Below, in pieces: positions 17,739 to 26,013 of a stretch of DNA of 64,000 nt. The notes beneath the pieces are model-generated. The model had not been told where the DNA came from, did not search any database, and saw only the letters and a program-made list of their open reading frames with translations. The stretch comes from Bernardetia sp. MNP-M8 (GTDB taxonomy: Bacteria; Bacteroidota; Bacteroidia; Cytophagales; Bernardetiaceae). Within the stretch, counting starts at the first letter, position 1, and each line of letters opens with the position of its first letter. The translations under genes were made by a program, and so were the position numbers. The stretch is taken from positions 3,804,676 through 3,868,675 of the forward strand of contig NZ_CP147012.1 of assembly GCF_037126285.1 (NCBI RefSeq), given 5' to 3'.

Positions 17739-20207
17739 TTAAAAACTCCTTTTCAAAACAACATAAATATCTGTATTTCTGCCTTTGTTATCAGTACAAG
17801 AAATCTTTGTTTTATTATGAGTTTTTCCTTTTTTGTTATTTTTATTTTGTGTTGCTTCAAACTCAAAAGGACTAAAAAAAACTCTTTCGTTAGGTTTACT
17901 TTCCTTAAAAAATTTATCATTGATATACCAAAAAACACTACTAATATCTGATGCTGTTCTGCATTCTAATAAAAGCTGTGTCGAATCATCATCTAAAATA
18001 TATTCTCTGTTTTCAAAAAGTGAAATAATTTGAGGTGAGTTTTTATCTTTAAAAATATGCGTACAATTCGGATTGTGAGGTGGAACACTACGAATTGGTA
18101 AATTTCTGTTTAAATAATAAGAAGTAAGCTCTGGTTTTATGTTGGGGAAATATTCAGTTCTGTATTCTGAATTATCTTTTGGAAGACAAAAAGAACAATA
18201 GGTTATTTTAGTATTTTCTTGATTCTTTCCTTCCTCTTTACTCACAAAAACCTTTTTCAAATGCTTGCATTCATCACTTTGAGAAATCGTCGGAATATAA
18301 AAATCATTCAATAAACTCTCACAAAAATCAGCAGGAACTTTACCCGTTTCACTGCAAACCATTCTTTGTTTTAATGTTTTTGGTGGTTTTATAGATTCAT
18401 TGGTTGCTGCATAATCTACACTTCCAAAAAGCTGAAATAAAAGTGGCGTTGCAACTTGAGCCCCTGTCAGATATTCAGAACTCTGTCCATTAAAATTTCC
18501 AATCCAAACGCCTATTGTATAATGTGCATTGTAGCCAATACTCCACGCATCTCTACGACCATACGAAGTACCTGTTTTCCAAGAAATTTTTGGGACATTT
18601 TTACTGTTTTGATAATCAGAAGGAAAATCTGGACGTTCTACTTTTGTAAGAATATCCGAAACCATATAAGCAGATTCTTCTGAAATAAGTTGAAATGAAA
18701 AATTATCTTCTGCAATAGAATGACTTTTTTTATTTGTTTTTTTGTCTTTTTTATCACTATTTTTCTTTAAATAATGAGGTTTTTCAAAAACTCCTTTTGT
18801 AGAATAAGCTGAAAAAAGTCCGACCATTTCCTCCAAAGAAACTCCACAACCCCCTAAAGCCAAGGAAAGACCAAGTTTGTGTCTATCGGCTTCAATCTGA
18901 GAAAAACCTGCATCAGAAAGTTTCTGAACCATTTTAAAAACACTCAATTCTTTTAGTGTATTTACAGCAGGAACATTCAACGAATACGCCAGCGCAACTT
19001 CTACACTCACTTCTCCATTAAAATTCTTATCAAAATTTTCAGGTGTGTAACCGTCATAATCAATCGGAACATCTAAGAGTTTTCGTTTTGGAGTCAAAAA
19101 ACCCTCATCGAATGCCATTCCGTAAATAAGAGGTTTTAATGTACTCCCTGGTGAACGATATGCCTGTACGCCATCCACTTGCCCATTGTGCAAAGAATCT
19201 GAAAAATCTTGTGAACCGATATAAGCACGAATTTCTTTTGTCTGATTATCGACAACCAAAATAGCCGAATTATAAATACCTAATTTTCCTAATCTACGAG
19301 TATAATTTTGAGTAATCTGTTCTACTTTTTGCTGAATGGTTCGGTCTAAAGTAGTTTCTAAAATATTCTGATTTGGATATTTTGAATGTAGAAAGAAAGA
19401 AAAATGAGGAGCTTCTCGGCTCATTTTTCTAAAATTAATATCTAAAGGTTCTTCTAAAGCATCATTTATATTTTCAGTTTTAAATAAATTATCGTTCTTA
19501 AAACGTTTTAACCATTTGTTTCGCTCTTTAATGATTTTTTGAACTGTAATCCAATAATCTTTATCCGAATTGGTAGAAAATCCTAACGTTGTCGGACGAT
19601 TTGGAACAATAGTAAGAGCTGTAATTTGTGCCAAACTTAACTTTTCAGGTTCTTGTCCAAAATAGAGAAGAGAAGCCGATTTTACACCTTCAATATTTCC
19701 ACCATACGGAATTAGATTAAGATAAAGTTGTAAGATTTCGTCTTTTGAAAGATTTAATTCTAACTGAAAAGCTCTAAATGTTTCGATGATTTTATTAAAA
19801 TACGTTCTTGATTTTGGATTTAGTAATCGCACAACTTGCATTGTAATTGTAGAAGCTCCAGAAGTTCGTCTTCCAGTCCAAATATTTCTAGCTGCTGCAC
19901 GCCCAACAGAAAACGGATTTACACCAAAATGATAATAAAACCAACGGTCTTCTTTATATAAAATAGTTTCTTTCAACGTTGGACTGATTTCATCTAATTC
20001 AGTTTGAAAACGCCATTTGTCGTCTTTGCTCAAAAAACCATATACAATTTCTCCTTTCCTGTCCAAAATAAGTTGAGAATAGGAAATATCTAATTTAAAA
20101 GGAAAGAAATAATTGCATGTGAAAAATAGAATTACGGTTGAGAGTAATCCGATTATACCTATTTTTAAAGTTAATTTGAAGAGTTTTTTGAGGAATTGTT
20201 TTATCAT
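17739..20207 (-). CDS. pbpC: Penicillin-binding protein 1C (glycosyltransferase/transpeptidase)
   Basis: I choose the start at 20207 (MIKQFLKKLFKLTLKIG, 822 residues), because the longer frame adds an unconserved tail reaching the divergent ada region. An N-terminal membrane anchor is followed by the GT51 glycosyltransferase (EDRWFYYHFGVNPFSVGRA, TSGASTITMQVVRLL, YLNLIPYGGNIEG). The transpeptidase comes next, with SPGSTLKPLIYG (SxxK), SLN and KTGTSYG. The last 150 residues contain a cluster of cysteines (SFCLP, NPNC) and the C-terminal domain typical of PBP1C. The protein polymerises and cross-links peptidoglycan in the periplasm, although the transpeptidase of E. coli PBP1C binds few beta-lactams. 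Confidence 0.95.
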   Translation of the reverse strand: MIKQFLKKLFKLTLKIGIIGLLSTVILFFTCNYFFPFKLDISYSQLILDRKGEIVYGFLSKDDKWRFQTELDEISPTLKETILYKEDRWFYYHFGVNPFSVGRAAARNIWTGRRTSGASTITMQVVRLLNPKSRTYFNKIIETFRAFQLELNLSKDEILQLYLNLIPYGGNIEGVKSASLLYFGQEPEKLSLAQITALTIVPNRPTTLGFSTNSDKDYWITVQKIIKERNKWLKRFKNDNLFKTENINDALEEPLDINFRKMSREAPHFSFFLHSKYPNQNILETTLDRTIQQKVEQITQNYTRRLGKLGIYNSAILVVDNQTKEIRAYIGSQDFSDSLHNGQVDGVQAYRSPGSTLKPLIYGMAFDEGFLTPKRKLLDVPIDYDGYTPENFDKNFNGEVSVEVALAYSLNVPAVNTLKELSVFKMVQKLSDAGFSQIEADRHKLGLSLALGGCGVSLEEMVGLFSAYSTKGVFEKPHYLKKNSDKKDKKTNKKSHSIAEDNFSFQLISEESAYMVSDILTKVERPDFPSDYQNSKNVPKISWKTGTSYGRRDAWSIGYNAHYTIGVWIGNFNGQSSEYLTGAQVATPLLFQLFGSVDYAATNESIKPPKTLKQRMVCSETGKVPADFCESLLNDFYIPTISQSDECKHLKKVFVSKEEGKNQENTKITYCSFCLPKDNSEYRTEYFPNIKPELTSYYLNRNLPIRSVPPHNPNCTHIFKDKNSPQIISLFENREYILDDDSTQLLLECRTASDISSVFWYINDKFFKESKPNERVFFSPFEFEATQNKNNKKGKTHNKTKISCTDNKGRNTDIYVVLKRSF

Positions 20208-20340
20208 ATTTTTGAGAGAGAAACGAATAAAATAAAATACTCGTCCATTTTTCGGTTGCGCTACTGATTTGATTTTTAGACCTTTGAACAAAAGTTTTAT
20301 TAAAAATACGGATTTTTTTCATTTTCTATTTTATAAAAAA

Positions 20341-21477
20341 ATGCAAATTACAGACTCAAAACAAATAGCAACCTATTACAAAGCCTTAGTAGAGAAAAAT
20401 GAGAATTTTGTAGGAATTTTCTATGTTGGTGTAAAGACGACTTCTATTTTTTGTATTGCCAATTGCCGAGCCAGAAAACCAAAGTTAGAAAATGTAATTT
20501 TTTATACCACTTTTAAAGAGGCTTTGAGCGAAGGTTTTCGTCCTTGCAAAATCTGTAAACCTACTCAAAATGCAAATCAAGCTCCTAAAGAAGTAGAAAA
20601 AGCTATTCAATTGGTTAAAGAAAATCCAAAAGAAAAAATATCAGATTATCGTTTGCAAGAAAATGATATTAGTGCAAAAGTAGTTCGTAATTGGTTTAAA
20701 AAAAATTATGGAATGACTTTTCACGCCTATCAACGTATGTACAGAATAAATACAGCTTTTCAAGAATTACAAAATGGAAAACAAACCACCGAAACAGCTT
20801 TCGAAATTGGTTACGAATCGTTAAGTGGTTTTGGTTATACTTTTAAAAAAATTATGGGAACATCACCAAAGAACAGTCAAAAAAATACTCAAATAATGAG
20901 TAAAAAGAAAGAAGACAAAACAGAATTAAAATCAACTGTTTTGATAAGCAGATTGACAACTCCTTTGGGAGCAATGTTTGTTTGTGCAACGGAAAATGGA
21001 ATTTGTTTACTAGAATTTGCAGACCGAAAAATGTTAGAAACAGAATTTGCAGATATTCAAAAACGATTAAATGCTGTTATCTTGACAGGAGAAAACAAAC
21101 ATATTACTCAAGCAAAAAAAGAATTAGAAGAATATTTTGAAGGAAAACGAACCATTTTTGAAGTAAATTTAGAACCCATCGGAACAGATTTTCAAAAAAC
21201 AGTTTGGGAAGGTTTGCATCAAATTGAATACGGAAAAACCCGTTCGTATCAAGAGCAATCTGAACATTTAGGAAATCCGAAAGCTATTCGTGCTGTTGCT
21301 TCAGCAAATGGAATGAACAAAATATCGATTATTATTCCTTGTCATCGTGTGATTGGAAAAGATGGAAAACTGACAGGCTATGGAGGAGGGTTAGAACGCA
21401 AAAAATGGCTTTTGATGCACGAAAATAAATACAATCCGAATAAGGAAGGAAATGAAAAAGAACTGCGTTTGTTTTGA
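20341..21477 (+). CDS. ada: Ada: methylated-DNA repair protein and transcriptional activator
   Basis: The start at 20341 (MQITDSKQIA) gives 378 residues and places the four zinc ligands at C38, C42, C69 and C72, the numbering of E. coli Ada, so the longer upstream frame from 20269 is rejected. C38 is the residue that accepts methyl groups from phosphotriesters. An AraC-type helix-turn-helix follows (about 85-180, TTETAFEIGYESLSGFGYTFKKIMG). The C-terminal O6-methylguanine methyltransferase domain has IIPCHRV with acceptor C334. Methylation of the first domain should switch the protein to an activator of the alkylation response. It is divergent from pbpC. Confidence 0.95.
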   Translation: MQITDSKQIATYYKALVEKNENFVGIFYVGVKTTSIFCIANCRARKPKLENVIFYTTFKEALSEGFRPCKICKPTQNANQAPKEVEKAIQLVKENPKEKISDYRLQENDISAKVVRNWFKKNYGMTFHAYQRMYRINTAFQELQNGKQTTETAFEIGYESLSGFGYTFKKIMGTSPKNSQKNTQIMSKKKEDKTELKSTVLISRLTTPLGAMFVCATENGICLLEFADRKMLETEFADIQKRLNAVILTGENKHITQAKKELEEYFEGKRTIFEVNLEPIGTDFQKTVWEGLHQIEYGKTRSYQEQSEHLGNPKAIRAVASANGMNKISIIIPCHRVIGKDGKLTGYGGGLERKKWLLMHENKYNPNKEGNEKELRLF

Positions 21478-21582
21478 CAGTTTTTTTTATAAAAAAAATT
21501 AAAGAACTTTTCTTAGATTGCTTTCCATCTTATAAAATTTTAATTTAGAGATATTAAATCTAATAAAATAATTTTTTTTAAA

Positions 21583-22731
21583 ATGCTCAAATATATTTAT
21601 ATTCTATTAATTGCTCCATTGATTTTTACAGGTTGTGTCAAATCAAATCAACCTACTCAAGTTAAAGATAATACTAATTTATCAAAAATAGTTGATAGTG
21701 GTGCAAAAGAAATGCTTAAGCAGCCACTAATTAACTCTGCATCTATTGCTATTTTTTATAAAGAAAAAGAATATATTGGACATTACGGAGAGCTAGAAAA
21801 AGGCAAAAATAACAAACCTAGCAATTCAACAATATATGAGATTGGTTCTCTAAGTAAAGTCCTCACAGGTACGCTTGTAGCCAATGCTGTGTTAGAAGAA
21901 AAAATTGATATTGAAGATAATATTACTAAATATTTAGATGGAGAATACCCTAATCTAAGTTATTCAAATCAGCCTATAAAAGTAAAAAATCTACTGACTC
22001 ATACAAGTAGACTTCCTAATATGCTTCCTTTAGAGTTAAATCCCATATTAGATAATTTTTTAGATTATGACACTCCATTAAAAATCAATGAAGTATTGAA
22101 AGAGTATAATAAAACTAAATTTTTGAATGATTTACATACCATCAAAATAGATGCTCAATTGGGAAAGAAATATTCATATTCAAGTGCAGGAACAGAGCTT
22201 ACAGCGCATATTTTAGAACAGATTTATAAGACAGATTATGAAAATATATTAACTAATTTCCTCTCCAAAGAAATAGGGATGACTAATACAAAAGTTAATC
22301 TTAATGAAGAAGACTCAAAAGAATTGGCAGTAGGTTATCATGTAGATAACCCAAAAGCCACCCTTCCTATGGGAAAACTACCTTGGGGAGCTGGTGGAGG
22401 TATAAAATCTACGATTCCTGATATGATGAGTTTCATAAAGTACCAACTCAAAAATAATATGGTTGTAGAAGAATCACATAAGACATTATATAAAGCTGAT
22501 TCAACTACTGAAATAGCTTATTTTTGGAGAGCAGATTTAGCAGATACTAAACTAGGAAAATATTATTTTCATCATGGAGGCGTACCAAGGTCTCAATGCT
22601 ACATTTTTATTATTCCAAAGCATAATTTAGGTGCTTTTATAATTACGAATCAAAGCGGTACACAAACAGCAAAAATAATGGCAACAACGTTAGATAAAAT
22701 ATTTGAGGAATTATTAGAAATAAAAAATTAA
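21583..22731 (+). CDS. Serine hydrolase (beta-lactamase-like) lipoprotein
   Basis: The N-terminus is a lipoprotein signal (MLKYIYILLIAPLIFTGC). The SxxK motif is in YEIGSLSKVLTG, and the HxG-type third element is in FHHGGVPRSQ. The second element reads YSYSSAG, that is Y-S-S where most class C relatives have Y-x-N, a modest deviation shared by some esterase-like members. LLTHTSRLPNM is the usual conserved helix after the SxxK. The enzyme would act in the periplasm or at the outer membrane on a peptide or ester, and the substrate is unknown. Compare the TPR-fused relative at the window start. Confidence 0.85.
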   Translation: MLKYIYILLIAPLIFTGCVKSNQPTQVKDNTNLSKIVDSGAKEMLKQPLINSASIAIFYKEKEYIGHYGELEKGKNNKPSNSTIYEIGSLSKVLTGTLVANAVLEEKIDIEDNITKYLDGEYPNLSYSNQPIKVKNLLTHTSRLPNMLPLELNPILDNFLDYDTPLKINEVLKEYNKTKFLNDLHTIKIDAQLGKKYSYSSAGTELTAHILEQIYKTDYENILTNFLSKEIGMTNTKVNLNEEDSKELAVGYHVDNPKATLPMGKLPWGAGGGIKSTIPDMMSFIKYQLKNNMVVEESHKTLYKADSTTEIAYFWRADLADTKLGKYYFHHGGVPRSQCYIFIIPKHNLGAFIITNQSGTQTAKIMATTLDKIFEELLEIKN

Positions 22732-22833
22732 AAGATATTTTTAGTTTAAATTCATTCCTATCATATTAGCAATTTGTTAAAAAATAAAGCTATTTTTGTA
22801 ATTATCTTCTTAAAAACAATATCAGAAATTAGC

Positions 22834-23448
22834 ATGGATTTTATAACAATAGACTTCGAAACTGCCAATTCGTATAGAAATAGTGCCTGTGAAATAGGAC
22901 TTACCTTTGTTAAAGAGAGCCAAATTGTAGAAACAAAATCGTGGTTGATTCGTCCAAAAATCAATCAATTTGATCCAATGAATGTTTCTATTCACGGAAT
23001 TACGGCTGCTGACGTTTGGGAACAACCTCGTTTTGACCAGCTTTGGAAATCGGATTTGAAAGATTTATTAGAAAATCAGTTTTTGATAGCACATAATGCT
23101 AGTTTTGACTTTTCGGTTCTTCGAAAAACATTAGACCATTACAACTTGCCTTATCCTGATTTGTCGTATTCGTGTAGTTATCTGTTTGCCAAAAAGATTT
23201 GGACAGAGATGCCTCGTTATGATTTGAAGACCCTTTGTAACCAAAATGAAATTTATTTTCGTCATCACAGAGCAGGTTCTGATGCCGATGCAACAGCACA
23301 ATTAGCTATAAAAGGTTTTGAGAAAATGAATGTTACTTGTCAAAAAACATTTTCCGAAAAACTAGAAATTACGGTTGGAAAACTTTTTAAAGGTGGATAT
23401 ATTCCTTCTACCAACCACAAAAAAACGAAGAGAAAAAGAACATACTAG
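22834..23448 (+). CDS. DEDDh 3'-5' exonuclease (DNA polymerase III epsilon-like)
   Basis: I start at 22834 (MDFITIDFETANS), where the Exo I motif DFET comes directly after the start. The longer frame from 22774 adds 20 hydrophobic residues that homologues lack. Exo II is LIAHNASFDFSVL and Exo III is HHRAGSDADATAQLAI, with the histidine that defines the DEDDh class. SIHGIT is also typical. At 204 residues it is a stand-alone proofreading-type exonuclease, probably for repair or nucleic acid turnover. The C-terminus ends in a basic KKTKRKR tail that could bind DNA. Confidence 0.9.
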   Translation: MDFITIDFETANSYRNSACEIGLTFVKESQIVETKSWLIRPKINQFDPMNVSIHGITAADVWEQPRFDQLWKSDLKDLLENQFLIAHNASFDFSVLRKTLDHYNLPYPDLSYSCSYLFAKKIWTEMPRYDLKTLCNQNEIYFRHHRAGSDADATAQLAIKGFEKMNVTCQKTFSEKLEITVGKLFKGGYIPSTNHKKTKRKRTY

Positions 23449-23494
23449 TTGGACAAAATTAAATACACATGAACTAGAGGAAAATTTGTGGAAG

Positions 23495-23520
23495 TCGTCA
23501 GTGAGACACTGACAATGGCA
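23495..23520. repeat. Palindrome family CCATTGTCGGTGTC, copy 2 (inverted)
   Basis: TCGTCAGTGAGACACTGACA is followed by ATGGCA. The palindromic core is GTCAGTG-AGA-CACTGAC. On the minus strand it reads TGCCATTGTCAGTGTCTCAC, closely matching 9381-9408 and 56762-56790. Confidence 0.75.
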
Positions 23521-23686
23521 AAAAAGGAGGCTTATAAAATTAAATAATAAGAAAAAATAGTTAGACAGACTTTATAGATTATTCAAAATTATAATATCAT
23601 CTGATTTTTTTGTATTTTTGGGTATAAAACGGCTATTAAAAAGTCGTCTAAACGATACACACATACCACCAATAAATACACTAAAA

Positions 23687-24550
23687 ATGCTCAAAATTAT
23701 TGAATGTCCTCGTGATGCGATGCAAGGCTTATCGCATTTTATAGATACAGATATTAAAATAAATTATCTCAATTCGCTTCTCAAAGTGGGTTTTGATACA
23801 CTTGATTTTGGAAGTTTTGTTTCTGAAAAAGCAATTCCTCAAATGAGAGATACAGCAGAGGTTTTAGAAAATCTTGATTTATCAACTACAAATACAAAAC
23901 TGCTTGCTGTCATTGCAGGCTATGGAGGATTGAAGCGTGCTATTGAGTTTGAAAAAATAGATTATTTAGGCTTTCCTCTGTCTATTTCTGAAACTTTCCA
24001 AATTAGAAATACCAAAAAAACGATTGAAGAAGCTCTTGGCGTAGTAAGTGAAGCACAAAATTTGTGTCTAAAAAATGACAAAAAGTTAGTGGTTTATTTG
24101 TCAATGGCTTTTGGAAACCCTTATAAAGAAGCATACAATCCAGAAATTGTAGGCGAGTTTATGAAAAAACTAGATGAGATGGAAATCAAAATTATTCAGC
24201 TCTCAGATACAATTGGCTCTTCTACTAAAGAAAATATTATTCCTTTATTCGAATCACTGACTAAAGAATTTCCTCATATAGAAATTGGTTCTCATTTTCA
24301 CTCTCCTCTTCGAACTGCTAGTGAAAAAATTGAAGCTGCGTATCAAGCAGGTTGTAGACGTTTTGATGGTGCAATGCTTGGTTTTGGAGGTTGTCCAATG
24401 GCAAAAGATGAACTAACAGGAAATATTCCTACTGAATCTATTTTGGCGTTTGCAAATATGAACGAACTAGAAACAGGTTTGGATATGGTCAAATTTAGTG
24501 AATCATTAAATCAAGCTAAACAAGTCTTTGATGAAAAAGTAATTGTTTGA
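23687..24550 (+). CDS. Hydroxymethylglutaryl-CoA lyase-like protein (HMGL/DRE-TIM family)
   Basis: The start at 23687 (MLKIIECPRDAMQG) puts the metal-binding CPRD motif at the N-terminus, as in the family. GSHFHSPLRTASEKIEAAYQAGCRRFDGAMLGFGGCPMA contains the conserved metal-ligand histidines and the GxGGCP loop whose cysteine is catalytic in HMG-CoA lyase. The 287-residue TIM barrel has near-normal length. The expected reaction is cleavage of HMG-CoA to acetyl-CoA and acetoacetate in leucine catabolism. No other gene of that pathway is nearby, so a related aldol lyase is possible. Confidence 0.88.
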   Translation: MLKIIECPRDAMQGLSHFIDTDIKINYLNSLLKVGFDTLDFGSFVSEKAIPQMRDTAEVLENLDLSTTNTKLLAVIAGYGGLKRAIEFEKIDYLGFPLSISETFQIRNTKKTIEEALGVVSEAQNLCLKNDKKLVVYLSMAFGNPYKEAYNPEIVGEFMKKLDEMEIKIIQLSDTIGSSTKENIIPLFESLTKEFPHIEIGSHFHSPLRTASEKIEAAYQAGCRRFDGAMLGFGGCPMAKDELTGNIPTESILAFANMNELETGLDMVKFSESLNQAKQVFDEKVIV

Positions 24551-24620
24551 ACAACGAAATGACATTATTTTTCAACTAATTCTAAACAAGAAACTGTATT
24601 TTTGATTCATTAAAACATAT

Positions 24621-24690
24621 CACAGACTTACTAATCTGTGAAAAAAATAAACTGATTAAAAAGGCTATTTAACAGACAGGGATGTCTGTT
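24621..24690. repeat. Two ACAGACtt-type palindromes
   Basis: CACAGACTTACTAATCTGTG (24621-24640) and AACAGACAGGGATGTCTGTT (24671-24690) are separate palindromes ahead of the flavin oxidase gene. Both are variants of the CAGACTTCCTAGTCTG family found at 41695, 51121 and 52428. Confidence 0.7.
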
Positions 24691-24705
24691 TTACATTAAT
24701 ACATT

Positions 24706-25962
24706 ATGACCGACGTACTTATCATTGGAGGAGGAATTGCAGGACTTACGGCTGCTAGAAAATTACATAGAAGAGGACTTTCTGTCAAAATCATCGAAGC
24801 AACAGATAGAGTAGGTGGCAGAGTAAAAACTGATATCGTAAATGGCTTTCGTTTGGATAGAGGTTTTCAAGTTCTTCTGACAGCTTATCCAGAAGCACAA
24901 AAGGCATTAAGTTACTCAAAACTTCAACTCAGAACTATTGATGCAGGTGCGCTTTTGCATACTGATAAAGGAGTTTTTGAGTTTGCAGATCCATTTAGAA
25001 ATCCATCCAAAACGCTTTCTACACTAGCTAATCCGATAGGAACGTGGGCAGACAAATTGCGTATGCTTTTGGTGAAAACGGAAATCAATGGAAAGGATTT
25101 GCATGAGATTTTTACGCAACCCGAAACTACAACCTATCAAGCTCTTAGAGAAAATTATCATTTTAAAAGCTCGTTGATAGAACAGTTTTTAAATCCATTT
25201 TTGGCAGGAATATTTTTAGAAAAAGACTTAGAAACTTCTAACCGAATGTTTGATTTTGTCTTTCAAATGTTTTCGAATGGAAAAGGAGCAGTTCCAGCTT
25301 TGGGAATGGAAGAAATTCCTCGTCAGTTGGCTAGTGTTTTGCCAAATGATGCCATTATTACTAATGAAAGAGTAGTTTCAATTCATAAAAATGTAGCCAC
25401 TACAGAAAGTGGAAATGAGTTTGAAGCAAAAACTATCTTGATAGCAACGGATAATAATGAGTTTGCACAATCGTACCGAGCAAATACTACAGAAAATGAA
25501 AACACAAGAGGAACAACAAATCTATATTTCTCAATGGACAAATCAATTGTAAAACGTCCTATTTTGTGTCTAAATTCTTTAGAAAACCGACTAGTAAATA
25601 ATTTTGTAATGATGAGTGATATTTCTTCGGATTATGCGCCGATTGATAAATCACTACTTTCAGTTTCGATTGTTACAGATGATGAAAATAAAGACTTCAC
25701 AGAAGAAGAGTTGGTAGAAAAGGCAAGAAGAGAACTAAGTTTGTGGTACGGAACGCACGCCTACGAGTGGGATTTTTTAAGGTCGTATTCTATCTCTGAT
25801 GCTCTTCCAAATCAAAACTCTGTAAAACACACGCCTTCTATGGAAGATTTGAAAATACATGATGGTTTGTACCGTTGTGGCGATTATCTTTTGAATGGTT
25901 CTTTGAATGCTGCAATGCGTTCTGGGCGTTTGGTGGCGAATTTGATTGGAGATGAGATTTAG
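24706..25962 (+). CDS. FAD-dependent amine oxidase/phytoene desaturase-like oxidoreductase
   Basis: The Rossmann motif VLIIGGGIAGLTAARKLHRRG and the second conserved block DRVGGRVKTD identify a flavin monoamine oxidase-type enzyme. The C-terminal LYRCGDYLLNGSLNAAMRSGRLVANLI is the FAD-contact GD motif region. The 418 residues, and GFRLDRGFQVLLTAYPEA in particular, resemble the protoporphyrinogen oxidase-like NAD(P)-binding proteins of bacteria and chloroplasts. The substrate is unknown. Carotenoid, amine and porphyrin chemistry are all possible. Confidence 0.88.
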   Translation: MTDVLIIGGGIAGLTAARKLHRRGLSVKIIEATDRVGGRVKTDIVNGFRLDRGFQVLLTAYPEAQKALSYSKLQLRTIDAGALLHTDKGVFEFADPFRNPSKTLSTLANPIGTWADKLRMLLVKTEINGKDLHEIFTQPETTTYQALRENYHFKSSLIEQFLNPFLAGIFLEKDLETSNRMFDFVFQMFSNGKGAVPALGMEEIPRQLASVLPNDAIITNERVVSIHKNVATTESGNEFEAKTILIATDNNEFAQSYRANTTENENTRGTTNLYFSMDKSIVKRPILCLNSLENRLVNNFVMMSDISSDYAPIDKSLLSVSIVTDDENKDFTEEELVEKARRELSLWYGTHAYEWDFLRSYSISDALPNQNSVKHTPSMEDLKIHDGLYRCGDYLLNGSLNAAMRSGRLVANLIGDEI

Positions 25963-25970
25963 ATTGATTT

Positions 25971-26004
25971 AAACCTATAAGGTTTTTGGAAACCTTATAG
26001 GTTT
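25971..26004. terminator. Bidirectional intrinsic terminator
   Basis: AAACCTATAAGGTTT pairs with AAACCTTATAGGTTT (15-bp perfect stem, loop TTGG) and is followed by a T-run on the plus strand. It separates the convergent flavin oxidase and ddl genes and is 8 bp from the flavin oxidase stop. Confidence 0.85.
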
Positions 26005-26013
26005 TTTGTTTAT

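Noticed and set aside
20208-20340. Longer starts for pbpC (20291) and ada (20269)
   Set aside because: Both extensions run into each other across the divergent promoter region and add residues not expected in either family. The Ada cysteine numbering fits the start at 20341.
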